A stretch of 5,787 nt of DNA from the NCBI GenBank assembly GCA_964540005.1, contig CAZILN010000352.1, forward strand, positions 1 through 5,787, given 5' to 3'. The stretch comes from CAZILN01 sp964540005 (lineage in GTDB: Bacteria; Bacteroidota; Bacteroidia; Bacteroidales; SM23-62). This document shows positions 1 to 5,006 of the stretch, piece after piece. The number at the start of each line of letters is the position of its first letter. The first letter of the stretch is position 1. The translations under genes and the position numbers were made by a program. The notes under the pieces are model-generated. The model was not told the origin of the DNA. It saw nothing but the letters and a program-made list of their open reading frames with translations, and searched no databases.

Positions 1-417
1 GGCATGTGATTCTGAATCATAGACTACCACATCGTTCCGGTCCAGCATTGCATCAATGATGGAGGTCATGCCCTGGTATCCGTAATTCAAAAGGTATCCT
101 GCTTTCTTGCCTACAAAATCAGCAAGCTTCTGTTCCAGTTCCTCATGTTTAGCAGTTTGCCCTGACATCATCCTGGCGCCCATAGGGTAACCCAGTCCAT
201 ATTGAACTGCTGCTTCTCCATCGACTTTCCTGACTTCAGGGTGATTGGCAAGGCCGAGATAGTTGTTCAGGCTCCAGGTAAGTACCTCTTTACCCCGGTA
301 CATCATTCTTGGTTTAATTTCTCCTTCCAGTTTAGGAAAAAAGAAATACCCATGTCCATCTTCCTGATACTTTCCTAAAGGTCCTCTGTTTGAGATTACT
401 TTTTCAAATAGATCCAC
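1..417 (-). CDS. PLP-dependent alpha-oxoamine-synthase-like acyltransferase (aminotransferase class I/II fold), N-terminal 139 codons, runs off left edge
   Basis: The minus strand reads openly from a GTG at 417 to the window edge. The translation resembles the 2-amino-3-ketobutyrate CoA ligase / serine palmitoyltransferase family: NNYLGLANHPEV near residues 51-62, YGLGYPMGARMMSG near 73-86, HEELEQKLADF near 91-101, a NYGYQG turn near 111-116 and YDSESHA at 133-139. The final His (138) sits where the family has the His that stacks on the PLP ring. The PLP-binding lysine lies outside the window. Family members condense an amino acid with an acyl thioester. This one has the Bacteroidota VDLFEK...GPLGK start, and its substrate cannot be read from the sequence; a sphingolipid or sulfonolipid role is only a possibility. 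I chose GTG 417 because VDLFEK matches the usual N-terminus as I remember it and because a promoter-like element sits just upstream. An in-frame ATG at 483 would add 22 hydrophobic residues. It is divergent from amn. Confidence 0.85.
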   Translation of the reverse strand, partial: MDLFEKVISNRGPLGKYQEDGHGYFFFPKLEGEIKPRMMYRGKEVLTWSLNNYLGLANHPEVRKVDGEAAVQYGLGYPMGARMMSGQTAKHEELEQKLADFVGKKAGYLLNYGYQGMTSIIDAMLDRNDVVVYDSESHA

Positions 418-449
418 AATTAAAATTTTTTGGTTAGCATTTAGGAAGG

Positions 450-480
450 CAAAATTACTTAAAAAAGAGAATCCCCAAAA
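450..480 (-). promoter_or_regulatory. Promoter-like element for the minus-strand PLP enzyme gene
   Basis: Read on the minus strand, TTTTG (480-476) is followed after 18 nt by TAATTTTG (457-450). This fits the Bacteroidota sigma factor consensus of a -33 TTG/TTTG and a -7 TAnnTTTG. Transcription would begin near 443, leaving a leader of about 25 nt before the GTG at 417. That placement excludes the upstream in-frame ATG at 483 as the start for this transcript. The match is by motif only. Confidence 0.55.
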
Positions 481-615
481 CATATAATTTATTTTTACTG
501 TATTCTCAGATTGTTATATAGCAGGATATTACTCTAATTCTTCATTTATTTAACCTGAACTCTTGATTTAACGTGATCAAACAGGCTGGAAATCATAAAC
601 CCTGAAATAAGTTGC

Positions 616-623
616 TAAATTTG
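616..623 (+). promoter_or_regulatory. -7 element (TAAATTTG) upstream of amn
   Basis: TAAATTTG is a full match to the Bacteroidota -7 consensus TAnnTTTG. No TTG is found at the expected 18-20 nt upstream distance, so only half of the promoter is recognisable. If used, transcription would start near 630 and give a leader of about 30 nt, which holds AGGAG (637-641) and the mini-ORF at 652-663. Confidence 0.4.
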
Positions 624-636
624 AATTAATTTTATC

Positions 637-663
637 AGGAGTCTAAGACAGATGATGGAATGA
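637..663 (+). promoter_or_regulatory. AGGAG plus three-codon mini-ORF overlapping the amn start
   Basis: AGGAG at 637-641 is 10 nt ahead of ATG 652. That reading frame is ATG ATG GAA TGA (652-663), and its TGA overlaps the amn ATG at 660 as ATGA. From AGGAG to the amn ATG itself is 18 nt, long for a direct Shine-Dalgarno contact. The layout would suit ribosome loading at the mini-ORF followed by stop-and-restart at amn. It could also be chance, since Bacteroidota rely little on Shine-Dalgarno pairing. Confidence 0.35.
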
Positions 664-1430
664 AGACAAAAAAAGAGATAGTTGAAAACTGGCTTACCCG
701 CTATACCGGACAGAGAATGGACGAATTTGGGGCATATGTGCTGCTTACCAACTTTGATCATTATCTGGAACTTTTCTGTCAGATACAAAAGACAAGCATC
801 ATTGATCATTCGAAACATATGCCTTGCGCAACGTCTGATGGCATTACTATGATTAATTTTGGAATGGGCAGTGCCAATGCAGCCACTATTATGGACCTGC
901 TCAGTGCCATAGTTCCAAAAGCTGTACTGTTCCTTGGGAAATGCGGCGGCTTGAAAAAGAAAAACAAACTTGGCGACCTGATCCTTCCTATTGCGGCCAT
1001 ACGAAATGAAGGGACATCGAATGATTATTTACCTCCCGAGATACCTGCTCTGCCTGCTTTCAGCCTGCAAAGAGCTGTCTCTTCCACTATCCGTAGATAT
1101 GAGAAGGATTATTGGACAGGCACGGTTTTTACCACCAACCGCCGTGTATGGGAGCATGATGATAAATTTAAGAAATACCTGCTCACTACACGGTCAATGG
1201 CCATAGATATGGAAACAGCTACCATTTTTACCGTAGGATTTGCTAATGAGATCCCTACAGGAGCCCTACTCCTTGTCTCAGACCAACCTATGATATCTAC
1301 AGGTATAAAAACCGTTGAAAGTGATAATACTGTTACCCATAATCACGTCGATGGTCACCTCAGAATCGGTATTGATTCCCTGAAAGAATTACAAGAGGAA
1401 GGGCACTCAGTTAAACATCTCCGTTTTTAA
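660..1430 (+). CDS. amn: AMP nucleosidase, short Bacteroidota type
   Basis: A cytosolic enzyme that hydrolyses AMP to adenine and ribose 5-phosphate, acting in purine salvage and control of the AMP pool. The 256-residue protein has the nucleoside phosphorylase fold signatures in order: GMGSANAATIMDLL near 68-81, GKCGGL at 93-98, RNEGTSNDYLPPEIPA near 115-130, the ribose-site AIDMETATIF near 181-190 (Glu185 in the Met-Glu pair), and VSDQP with Asp208, the expected acid acting on the purine. E. coli Amn is about 480 residues with an extra N-terminal domain; this form lacks it, so that layer of control is likely absent. ATG 660 is the only good start, because the frame meets a TAA at 627-629 with no other ATG, GTG or TTG between. 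No terminator hairpin is visible downstream. A nucleoside or MTA/SAH phosphorylase-type activity is the main alternative, but the overall pattern matches AMP nucleosidase. Confidence 0.9.
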   Translation: MKTKKEIVENWLTRYTGQRMDEFGAYVLLTNFDHYLELFCQIQKTSIIDHSKHMPCATSDGITMINFGMGSANAATIMDLLSAIVPKAVLFLGKCGGLKKKNKLGDLILPIAAIRNEGTSNDYLPPEIPALPAFSLQRAVSSTIRRYEKDYWTGTVFTTNRRVWEHDDKFKKYLLTTRSMAIDMETATIFTVGFANEIPTGALLLVSDQPMISTGIKTVESDNTVTHNHVDGHLRIGIDSLKELQEEGHSVKHLRF

Positions 1431-1474
1431 TGTCAGATCAACAACTTTCAGGGAGATTAAAAATAGCCGGATTA

Positions 1475-1504
1475 TTGATAATATGGTTCATATATTTACG
1501 TTTG
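1475..1504 (+). promoter_or_regulatory. Promoter-like element for the bamD-recN gene cluster
   Basis: TTG at 1475-1477, a 19-nt spacer, then TACGTTTG at 1497-1504 matches the Bacteroidota TTG / TAnnTTTG arrangement. It lies in the 135-nt gap between amn and bamD. Transcription would begin near 1510, giving a bamD leader of about 55 nt that includes the small ORF at 1540. This is the best promoter candidate I see for the rightward cluster. Confidence 0.55.
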
Positions 1505-1539
1505 TGAGTGTATATCTATGCCGCATAAAACCTGTTATT

Positions 1540-1599
1540 ATGAAAAAAATTACTAATTTTGCACGATGTTTGAAAATAAAAGACATATTGGTCTGGTAA
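1540..1599 (+). other. Small upstream ORF (19 codons) overlapping the bamD start
   Basis: ATG at 1540 opens a 19-codon frame beginning MKKITNFARC and ending with TAA at 1597-1599. It overlaps the first codons of bamD in a different frame. MKK is a common start for exported proteins in this phylum, yet the peptide has no hydrophobic core and no known match I can name. It may be a chance ORF, a leader peptide that modulates bamD translation, or the trace of an older bamD start. There is no evidence here that it is translated. Confidence 0.25.
1554..1561 (+). promoter_or_regulatory. Second -7-like element (TAATTTTG) abutting the bamD start
   Basis: TAATTTTG fits TAnnTTTG and ends 4 nt before the bamD ATG at 1566. 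There is no TTG at the matching upstream distance. If it worked, the transcript would be nearly leaderless. The stronger element at 1475-1504 makes this one a doubtful alternative. Confidence 0.25.
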
Positions 1600-2363
1600 T
1601 TATAGGGTTTGCCTTTCTGATTATATCCTGTTCAGGATATGAAAAGTTATTGAAAAGCAGTGATTACAAATTAAAATATACCAGAGGTGTTGAGTACTTT
1701 AATGAAGGTGAATATGTAAGGGCATCAAGGCTCTTTGACCAGATTGCTTCAATATACAGGGGAACCACCAAAGCGGATACGGTAGCCTATTATCAGGCTT
1801 ACAGTTATTATTATCAGAATGACTATATACTCAGCGGGCATCATTTCAGGAACCTGGCGCTTAATTACCCTGGAAGTGTCTATGCAGAAGAGAGCGATTT
1901 CCTGTCTGCTTATTGTTTTTACAAACAATCTCCCAAACCGTCCCTGGACCAGGCTAATACAATGAAAGCCATTATAGCCTTCCAGATGTTCATGATATCC
2001 CATCCAGGCAGTGAGAGATTGGAGGAAGCCAGGAATTATATAACTGAATTAGAGGACAAACTGGTTGAAAAATCTTATATGAGTGCTAAATTGTACTATG
2101 ACCTGGGAGATTATAAATCCTCGATTATTGCACTACAGAACAGCCTGAATGAATATCCAAATACAAAACACAGGGAAGAACTGATGTTCCTGATACTCAA
2201 ATCCAACTACCTGCTTGCAGATAACAGTATAATCAGCAAACAGAAGGAACGTTTTCAGAACACCGTGGACGAGTATTACTCCTTCATCAGCGAATTTCCT
2301 GAAAGCGCCTACATACGTGAAGCTGAACGCATGTATGAAACATCCCTGGCTAATCTGAACTGA
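1566..2363 (+). CDS. bamD: BamD outer membrane assembly lipoprotein
   Basis: BamD is the TPR lipoprotein of the BAM complex, anchored on the periplasmic face of the outer membrane, where it helps BamA insert beta-barrel proteins. The 265-residue product has a lipoprotein signal: a basic start, a hydrophobic core at about 9-20 and a lipobox I-I-S-C with Cys22. After the Cys comes GYEKLLKSSDYKLKY, like other Bacteroidota BamD proteins. TPR-like helix pairs follow at about 38-65 (GVEYFNEGEYVRASRLFDQI), 72-110 (ending NYPGSVYAEES), 133-160, 173-215 (AKLYYDLGDYKSS; NEYPNTKHREEL) and 231-260 (EFPESAYIREAERMY). The length is normal. ATG 1566 is the only usable start: the frame has a TAA at 1554-1556 just upstream, and starting later would lose the signal peptide. 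There is no Shine-Dalgarno. It is the first gene of the rightward cluster, 72 nt ahead of the omega-like gene. Confidence 0.9.
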   Translation: MFENKRHIGLVIIGFAFLIISCSGYEKLLKSSDYKLKYTRGVEYFNEGEYVRASRLFDQIASIYRGTTKADTVAYYQAYSYYYQNDYILSGHHFRNLALNYPGSVYAEESDFLSAYCFYKQSPKPSLDQANTMKAIIAFQMFMISHPGSERLEEARNYITELEDKLVEKSYMSAKLYYDLGDYKSSIIALQNSLNEYPNTKHREELMFLILKSNYLLADNSIISKQKERFQNTVDEYYSFISEFPESAYIREAERMYETSLANLN

Positions 2364-2435
2364 AGAAGCAGGAATAATACGGAAGCTTAACTTAATGACT
2401 GAAAACTAAGAAATAAAAAATTAATTAATACATAA

Positions 2436-2765
2436 ATGGATTATAAAAAGTCAAAAGCTGCATCGACGACGATTACAAGAAATATTGACCGCCTGGACAA
2501 AGATACCGGTAATATTTACGAGGCTGTGATGATTGTTGCAAAAAGGGCCAACCAGATCAGTGTTGAAATAAAGCATGAACTGAACAGGAAACTGGAAGAA
2601 TTTGCCTCATATACCGATAACCTGGAAGAAGTATTTGAAAACAGGGAACAGATCGAGATTTCAAAATTTTATGAGAGGTTGCCGAAACCAACCCTGATTG
2701 CCACAGAGGAGTTTATCGACGATCAGATTTATTACAGAATGTCTGATCCGGAGCCGGAAAGTTAA
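2436..2765 (+). CDS. rpoZ: RNA polymerase omega / Rpb6-like subunit, Bacteroidota type
   Basis: A probable small RNA polymerase subunit that binds beta-prime and aids assembly and stability of the enzyme. The 109-residue product carries the omega/Rpb6 core at about 25-50: GNIYEAVMIVAKRANQISVEI, where AKRANQI corresponds to the AxRAxQL helix of omega. The N-terminus lacks the MARVTVED-type start of proteobacterial omega, and the protein has an acidic C-terminal part (LEEVFENREQIE, LPKPTLIATEEF, ending DPEPES) that I associate with the Bacteroidota branch. The start is ATG 2436, preceded by an A/T-rich stretch with no Shine-Dalgarno. No promoter element is seen in the 72-nt gap after bamD, and coaBC begins 17 nt after its stop, so cotranscription is likely. 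The position between bamD and coaBC recalls other bacteria in which rpoZ neighbours coaBC (dfp). Confidence 0.85.
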   Translation: MDYKKSKAASTTITRNIDRLDKDTGNIYEAVMIVAKRANQISVEIKHELNRKLEEFASYTDNLEEVFENREQIEISKFYERLPKPTLIATEEFIDDQIYYRMSDPEPES

Positions 2766-2782
2766 TTACCAATAAAGCCCTC

Positions 2783-3991
2783 ATGTTGCAGGGAAAAAAA
2801 ATATTGTTGGGTGTTACAGCCAGTATCGCGGCATATAAATCAGTTTCACTGGTTCGTTTACTGGTAAAGGAAGGGGCAGAAGTGAAGGTGATCCTTACCC
2901 CTCCTGCAAAGGAATTTGTGAGTTCTGTAACCCTGTCGGCCCTTTCCGGAAATCCTGTTCTAACAGAGTTTTTTTCAGGATCAGACGGAAGCTGGAATTC
3001 GCACGTTGAGATGGGCATCTGGGCAGATCTCTTCCTGGTTGCCCCTGTTACGGCAAGTACCATGGGGAAGATGGTGAACGGGATTGCAGACAACCTTCTG
3101 ATAGCTACCTACCTCAGTGCAAAATGCCAGGTTATTCTGGCCCCGGCAATGGACCTTGATATGTACCAGCATCCCTCTACAAAACGCAACCTGGAAATTC
3201 TTCGTTCATACGGGAATCAGATCATTGAACCGGCCACCGGGGAACTGGCCAGTGGTCTGCATGGCAAAGGCCGCATGCAGGAACCTGAAGAAATCATTAA
3301 TTACCTGAACTCGCAGCCAGGTCCTGAAAAAAAAAACGACTGTAATCTAAACGATATTCGCGTCCTTATTACAGCCGGTCCCACACACGAACCTATAGAT
3401 CCTGTAAGGTATATCGGTAACAACTCCTCAGGTAAAATGGGATTCGCACTGGCCAGGAAAATCGCTGAAGCCGGTGCCAGCGTAATTCTTATAAGCGGAC
3501 CGACAGCGCAGGCAATAGATCATAAATCCGTGACTTTGATCAGGGTCCGGTCAGCAGCGGAGATGTATGAATCATGCATTGTTCAATTCCCCTCCTGCAA
3601 AGTGGGGATAATGGCGGCAGCGGTTGCTGATTATACCATAGGGGATTATTCGGATGAGAAAATCAAGAAGAAGGATGGCGAACTCCTCCTTCGCATGAAA
3701 CCTACCCGCGATATAGCAGCTGAACTGGGAAAGCGTAAAACCAGGGAACAGGTACTGGTCGGATTTGCTCTGGAAACAGAGAATGAGCTTGAAAATGCCC
3801 GGAAAAAGCTGGAACGCAAGAATTTTGATTTTCTGGTCTTAAACTCGTTGAATGACGATGGAGCCGGTTTTGGATACGACACAAATAAAATTACGATTAT
3901 TGACCGGCACAATAATACCATCAAATACGGGTTAAAGGATAAAAGTGATGTTGCAGGGGATATCATTGATAAATTAATGGAATATGTTTAG
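2783..3991 (+). CDS. coaBC: Bifunctional CoaBC: phosphopantothenoylcysteine synthetase/decarboxylase
   Basis: CoaBC carries out two cytosolic steps of coenzyme A synthesis: CTP-dependent joining of cysteine to 4'-phosphopantothenate (CoaB) and FMN-dependent decarboxylation to 4'-phosphopantetheine (CoaC). The 402 residues are full length. The CoaC domain (about 1-180) has the flavin-site start GKKILLGVTASIAAYKS, the catalytic His74 in SHVEMG, APVTASTMGKMVNGIADNLL at 87-106, PAMDLDM at 121-127 and ASGLHGKGRM at 156-165. The CoaB domain (about 190-402) has ITAGPTHEPIDPVRYIGNNSSGKMG at 196-220, with Asn213 matching the Asn that stabilises the acyl-cytidylate, AAAVADY at 278-284, the KIKKK loop from Lys293, and VGFALET near 326-332. 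Where E. coli has Asn125 and Cys158, this protein has Asp124 and Ser157; I recall the same in other Bacteroidota. The stop overlaps the next gene by 8 nt, suggesting translational coupling. Confidence 0.95.
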   Translation: MLQGKKILLGVTASIAAYKSVSLVRLLVKEGAEVKVILTPPAKEFVSSVTLSALSGNPVLTEFFSGSDGSWNSHVEMGIWADLFLVAPVTASTMGKMVNGIADNLLIATYLSAKCQVILAPAMDLDMYQHPSTKRNLEILRSYGNQIIEPATGELASGLHGKGRMQEPEEIINYLNSQPGPEKKNDCNLNDIRVLITAGPTHEPIDPVRYIGNNSSGKMGFALARKIAEAGASVILISGPTAQAIDHKSVTLIRVRSAAEMYESCIVQFPSCKVGIMAAAVADYTIGDYSDEKIKKKDGELLLRMKPTRDIAAELGKRKTREQVLVGFALETENELENARKKLERKNFDFLVLNSLNDDGAGFGYDTNKITIIDRHNNTIKYGLKDKSDVAGDIIDKLMEYV

Positions 3992-4907
3992 AATGATACG
4001 GTTCAGCTGTTTTTGCCTGATTATCCTGTTATCAGGCATTAAGGTATCAGGACAGGAACTTAAATGCAATATTCAGGTTGTATCCCAGCAGGTCCAGGGA
4101 ACCAACAAGCAGGTCTTTCAGACCCTTCAGACATCCATTTATGAGTTCATGAACAATACCACCTGGACAAACCATGTCTATAATCTGGATGAGAGGATTG
4201 AATGCAACCTGATGTTCAACATCACAGAACAGCTGTCTGCCGACGAATTTAAGGGTACCCTGCAGATACAGTCACGGAGACCGGTATTTAATACCAACTA
4301 CAATACTGTGATGTTCAATTACATGGATAAGGATATTCATTTCCGGTATGTGGAATTTGAACCCCTGGAATTCGATGAGACAAAGCACCTCTCGAACCTG
4401 ACCTCCCTGCTGGCTTATTATGCTTATATTATACTCGGACTTGATTATGATTCTTTTTCCTATATGGGCGGATCGGAATACTTCCAAAAGGCGGAAAACA
4501 TAGTAAGCAATGCGCAGAATGCCAGGGAGATAGGATGGAAATCATTCGAGAGTACAGAATATAAGAACAGGTATTGGCTGATCAATAATATTGTTGATGA
4601 TAAATATTCACCCATACGTAATTTTCTGTACCAGTACCATAGGCACGGACTCGATGTAATGGACGAAAAAGTGGTTGAGGCGCGGACTGCCATTGCGGGA
4701 AGCCTGGAGGACCTGCAGAAGGTTTACAGGGACAAACCCGATCCTTTTATGCATTTGTTGCGGGTAGTACTGGATGCAAAAGCGGATGAGTTTGTCAATG
4801 TTTTTACTGAATCTTTTACTGAAGAAAAGAACAGGGTGCTGACCATTCTGAATGAGATTGATCCTGCGAACCAGCCCAAATATCAGAAGATCAGTGCGGC
4901 AAATTAA
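3984..4907 (+). CDS. porD: DUF4835 / PorD-like periplasmic protein, probable type IX secretion component
   Basis: A secreted 307-residue protein. It has an N-terminal signal peptide (hydrophobic core at about 8-19, likely cut near VSGQ, residues 21-24) and a mature start ELKCNIQVVSQQVQGTN, which I recognise as the DUF4835 family of Bacteroidota, usually found between coaBC and recN. Other visible features are QTLQTSIYEFMNNTTWTNH near 46-64, RIECNLMFNIT near 71-81, the FNYMDKDIHFRYVEFEPLEFD stretch near 111-131, SLLAYYAYIILGLDYDSFSYMGGSEYFQKAENIV near 141-174 and a charged C-terminal helical part. To my knowledge the family corresponds to PorD, a periplasmic subunit of the extended type IX secretion translocon of Flavobacterium; I am less sure of that name than of the family. 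ATG 3984 lies 8 nt inside coaBC; an in-frame ATG at 3993, just past the coaBC stop, would give an equally good signal peptide. Confidence 0.75.
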   Translation: MFRMIRFSCFCLIILLSGIKVSGQELKCNIQVVSQQVQGTNKQVFQTLQTSIYEFMNNTTWTNHVYNLDERIECNLMFNITEQLSADEFKGTLQIQSRRPVFNTNYNTVMFNYMDKDIHFRYVEFEPLEFDETKHLSNLTSLLAYYAYIILGLDYDSFSYMGGSEYFQKAENIVSNAQNAREIGWKSFESTEYKNRYWLINNIVDDKYSPIRNFLYQYHRHGLDVMDEKVVEARTAIAGSLEDLQKVYRDKPDPFMHLLRVVLDAKADEFVNVFTESFTEEKNRVLTILNEIDPANQPKYQKISAAN

Positions 4908-4960
4908 TTTATTCTTTCCTGTCATCCAATTTTTCATATTTTCCCCTTTAAAAAGCATAT

Positions 4961-4979
4961 ATTTATTGTTTAAATAAAT
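4961..4979 (+). repeat. Short A/T-only dyad ahead of recN
   Basis: ATTTATT (4961-4967) and AATAAAT (4973-4979) are perfect 7-base inverted repeats around a 5-base loop, in the 99-nt gap between the PorD-like gene and recN. With A/T pairs only, a hairpin would be weak and unlike an intrinsic terminator. It could be a protein-binding site or simply a result of the A/T-rich gap. I see no TAnnTTTG promoter box in this gap. Confidence 0.3.
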
Positions 4980-4995
4980 TAATAGTAAACCTTAC

Positions 4996-5000
4996 AGGAG
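4996..5000 (+). promoter_or_regulatory. Shine-Dalgarno AGGAG deciding the recN GTG start
   Basis: AGGAG ends 6 nt before GTG 5007, a normal spacing. It supports GTG as the true recN start. None of the four preceding genes in the cluster shows such a site. Confidence 0.6.
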
Positions 5001-5006
5001 CTGATT

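Noticed and set aside
418..483. In-frame N-terminal extension of the minus-strand PLP enzyme from ATG 483 (22 hydrophobic residues)
   Set aside because: The promoter-like element lies inside this stretch, and the family N-terminus as I remember it begins at the GTG at 417.
563..580. TTGAT ... ATCAA inverted repeat resembling an FNR/CRP-type operator
   Set aside because: The spacer is 8 nt, whereas the FNR box has 4 nt between the half-sites, and the 5-base arms are short enough to occur by chance in A/T-rich DNA.
991..1206. 71-residue plus-strand frame inside amn, and the similar 63-residue frame inside coaBC (3117-3308)
   Set aside because: Both are alternate frames of strongly supported genes, with no start signal or recognisable domain.
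2364..2435. Possible promoter or small RNA in the gap between bamD and the omega-like gene
   Set aside because: The 72 nt are A/T-rich with no TAnnTTTG element and no stable hairpin that I can see.
2713..3093. 126-residue open frame on the minus strand over the omega/coaBC junction
   Set aside because: It lies opposite a clear coaBC reading frame, has no recognisable domain, and is a shadow of coding bias. The same holds for the other minus-strand frames at 615-1000, 1749-2003, 3646-3966, 4272-4958 and 5477-5704.
4908..5006. Possible terminator or separate promoter between the PorD-like gene and recN
   Set aside because: There is no G/C-rich hairpin with a T-run and no TAnnTTTG box; the only dyad is A/T-only.
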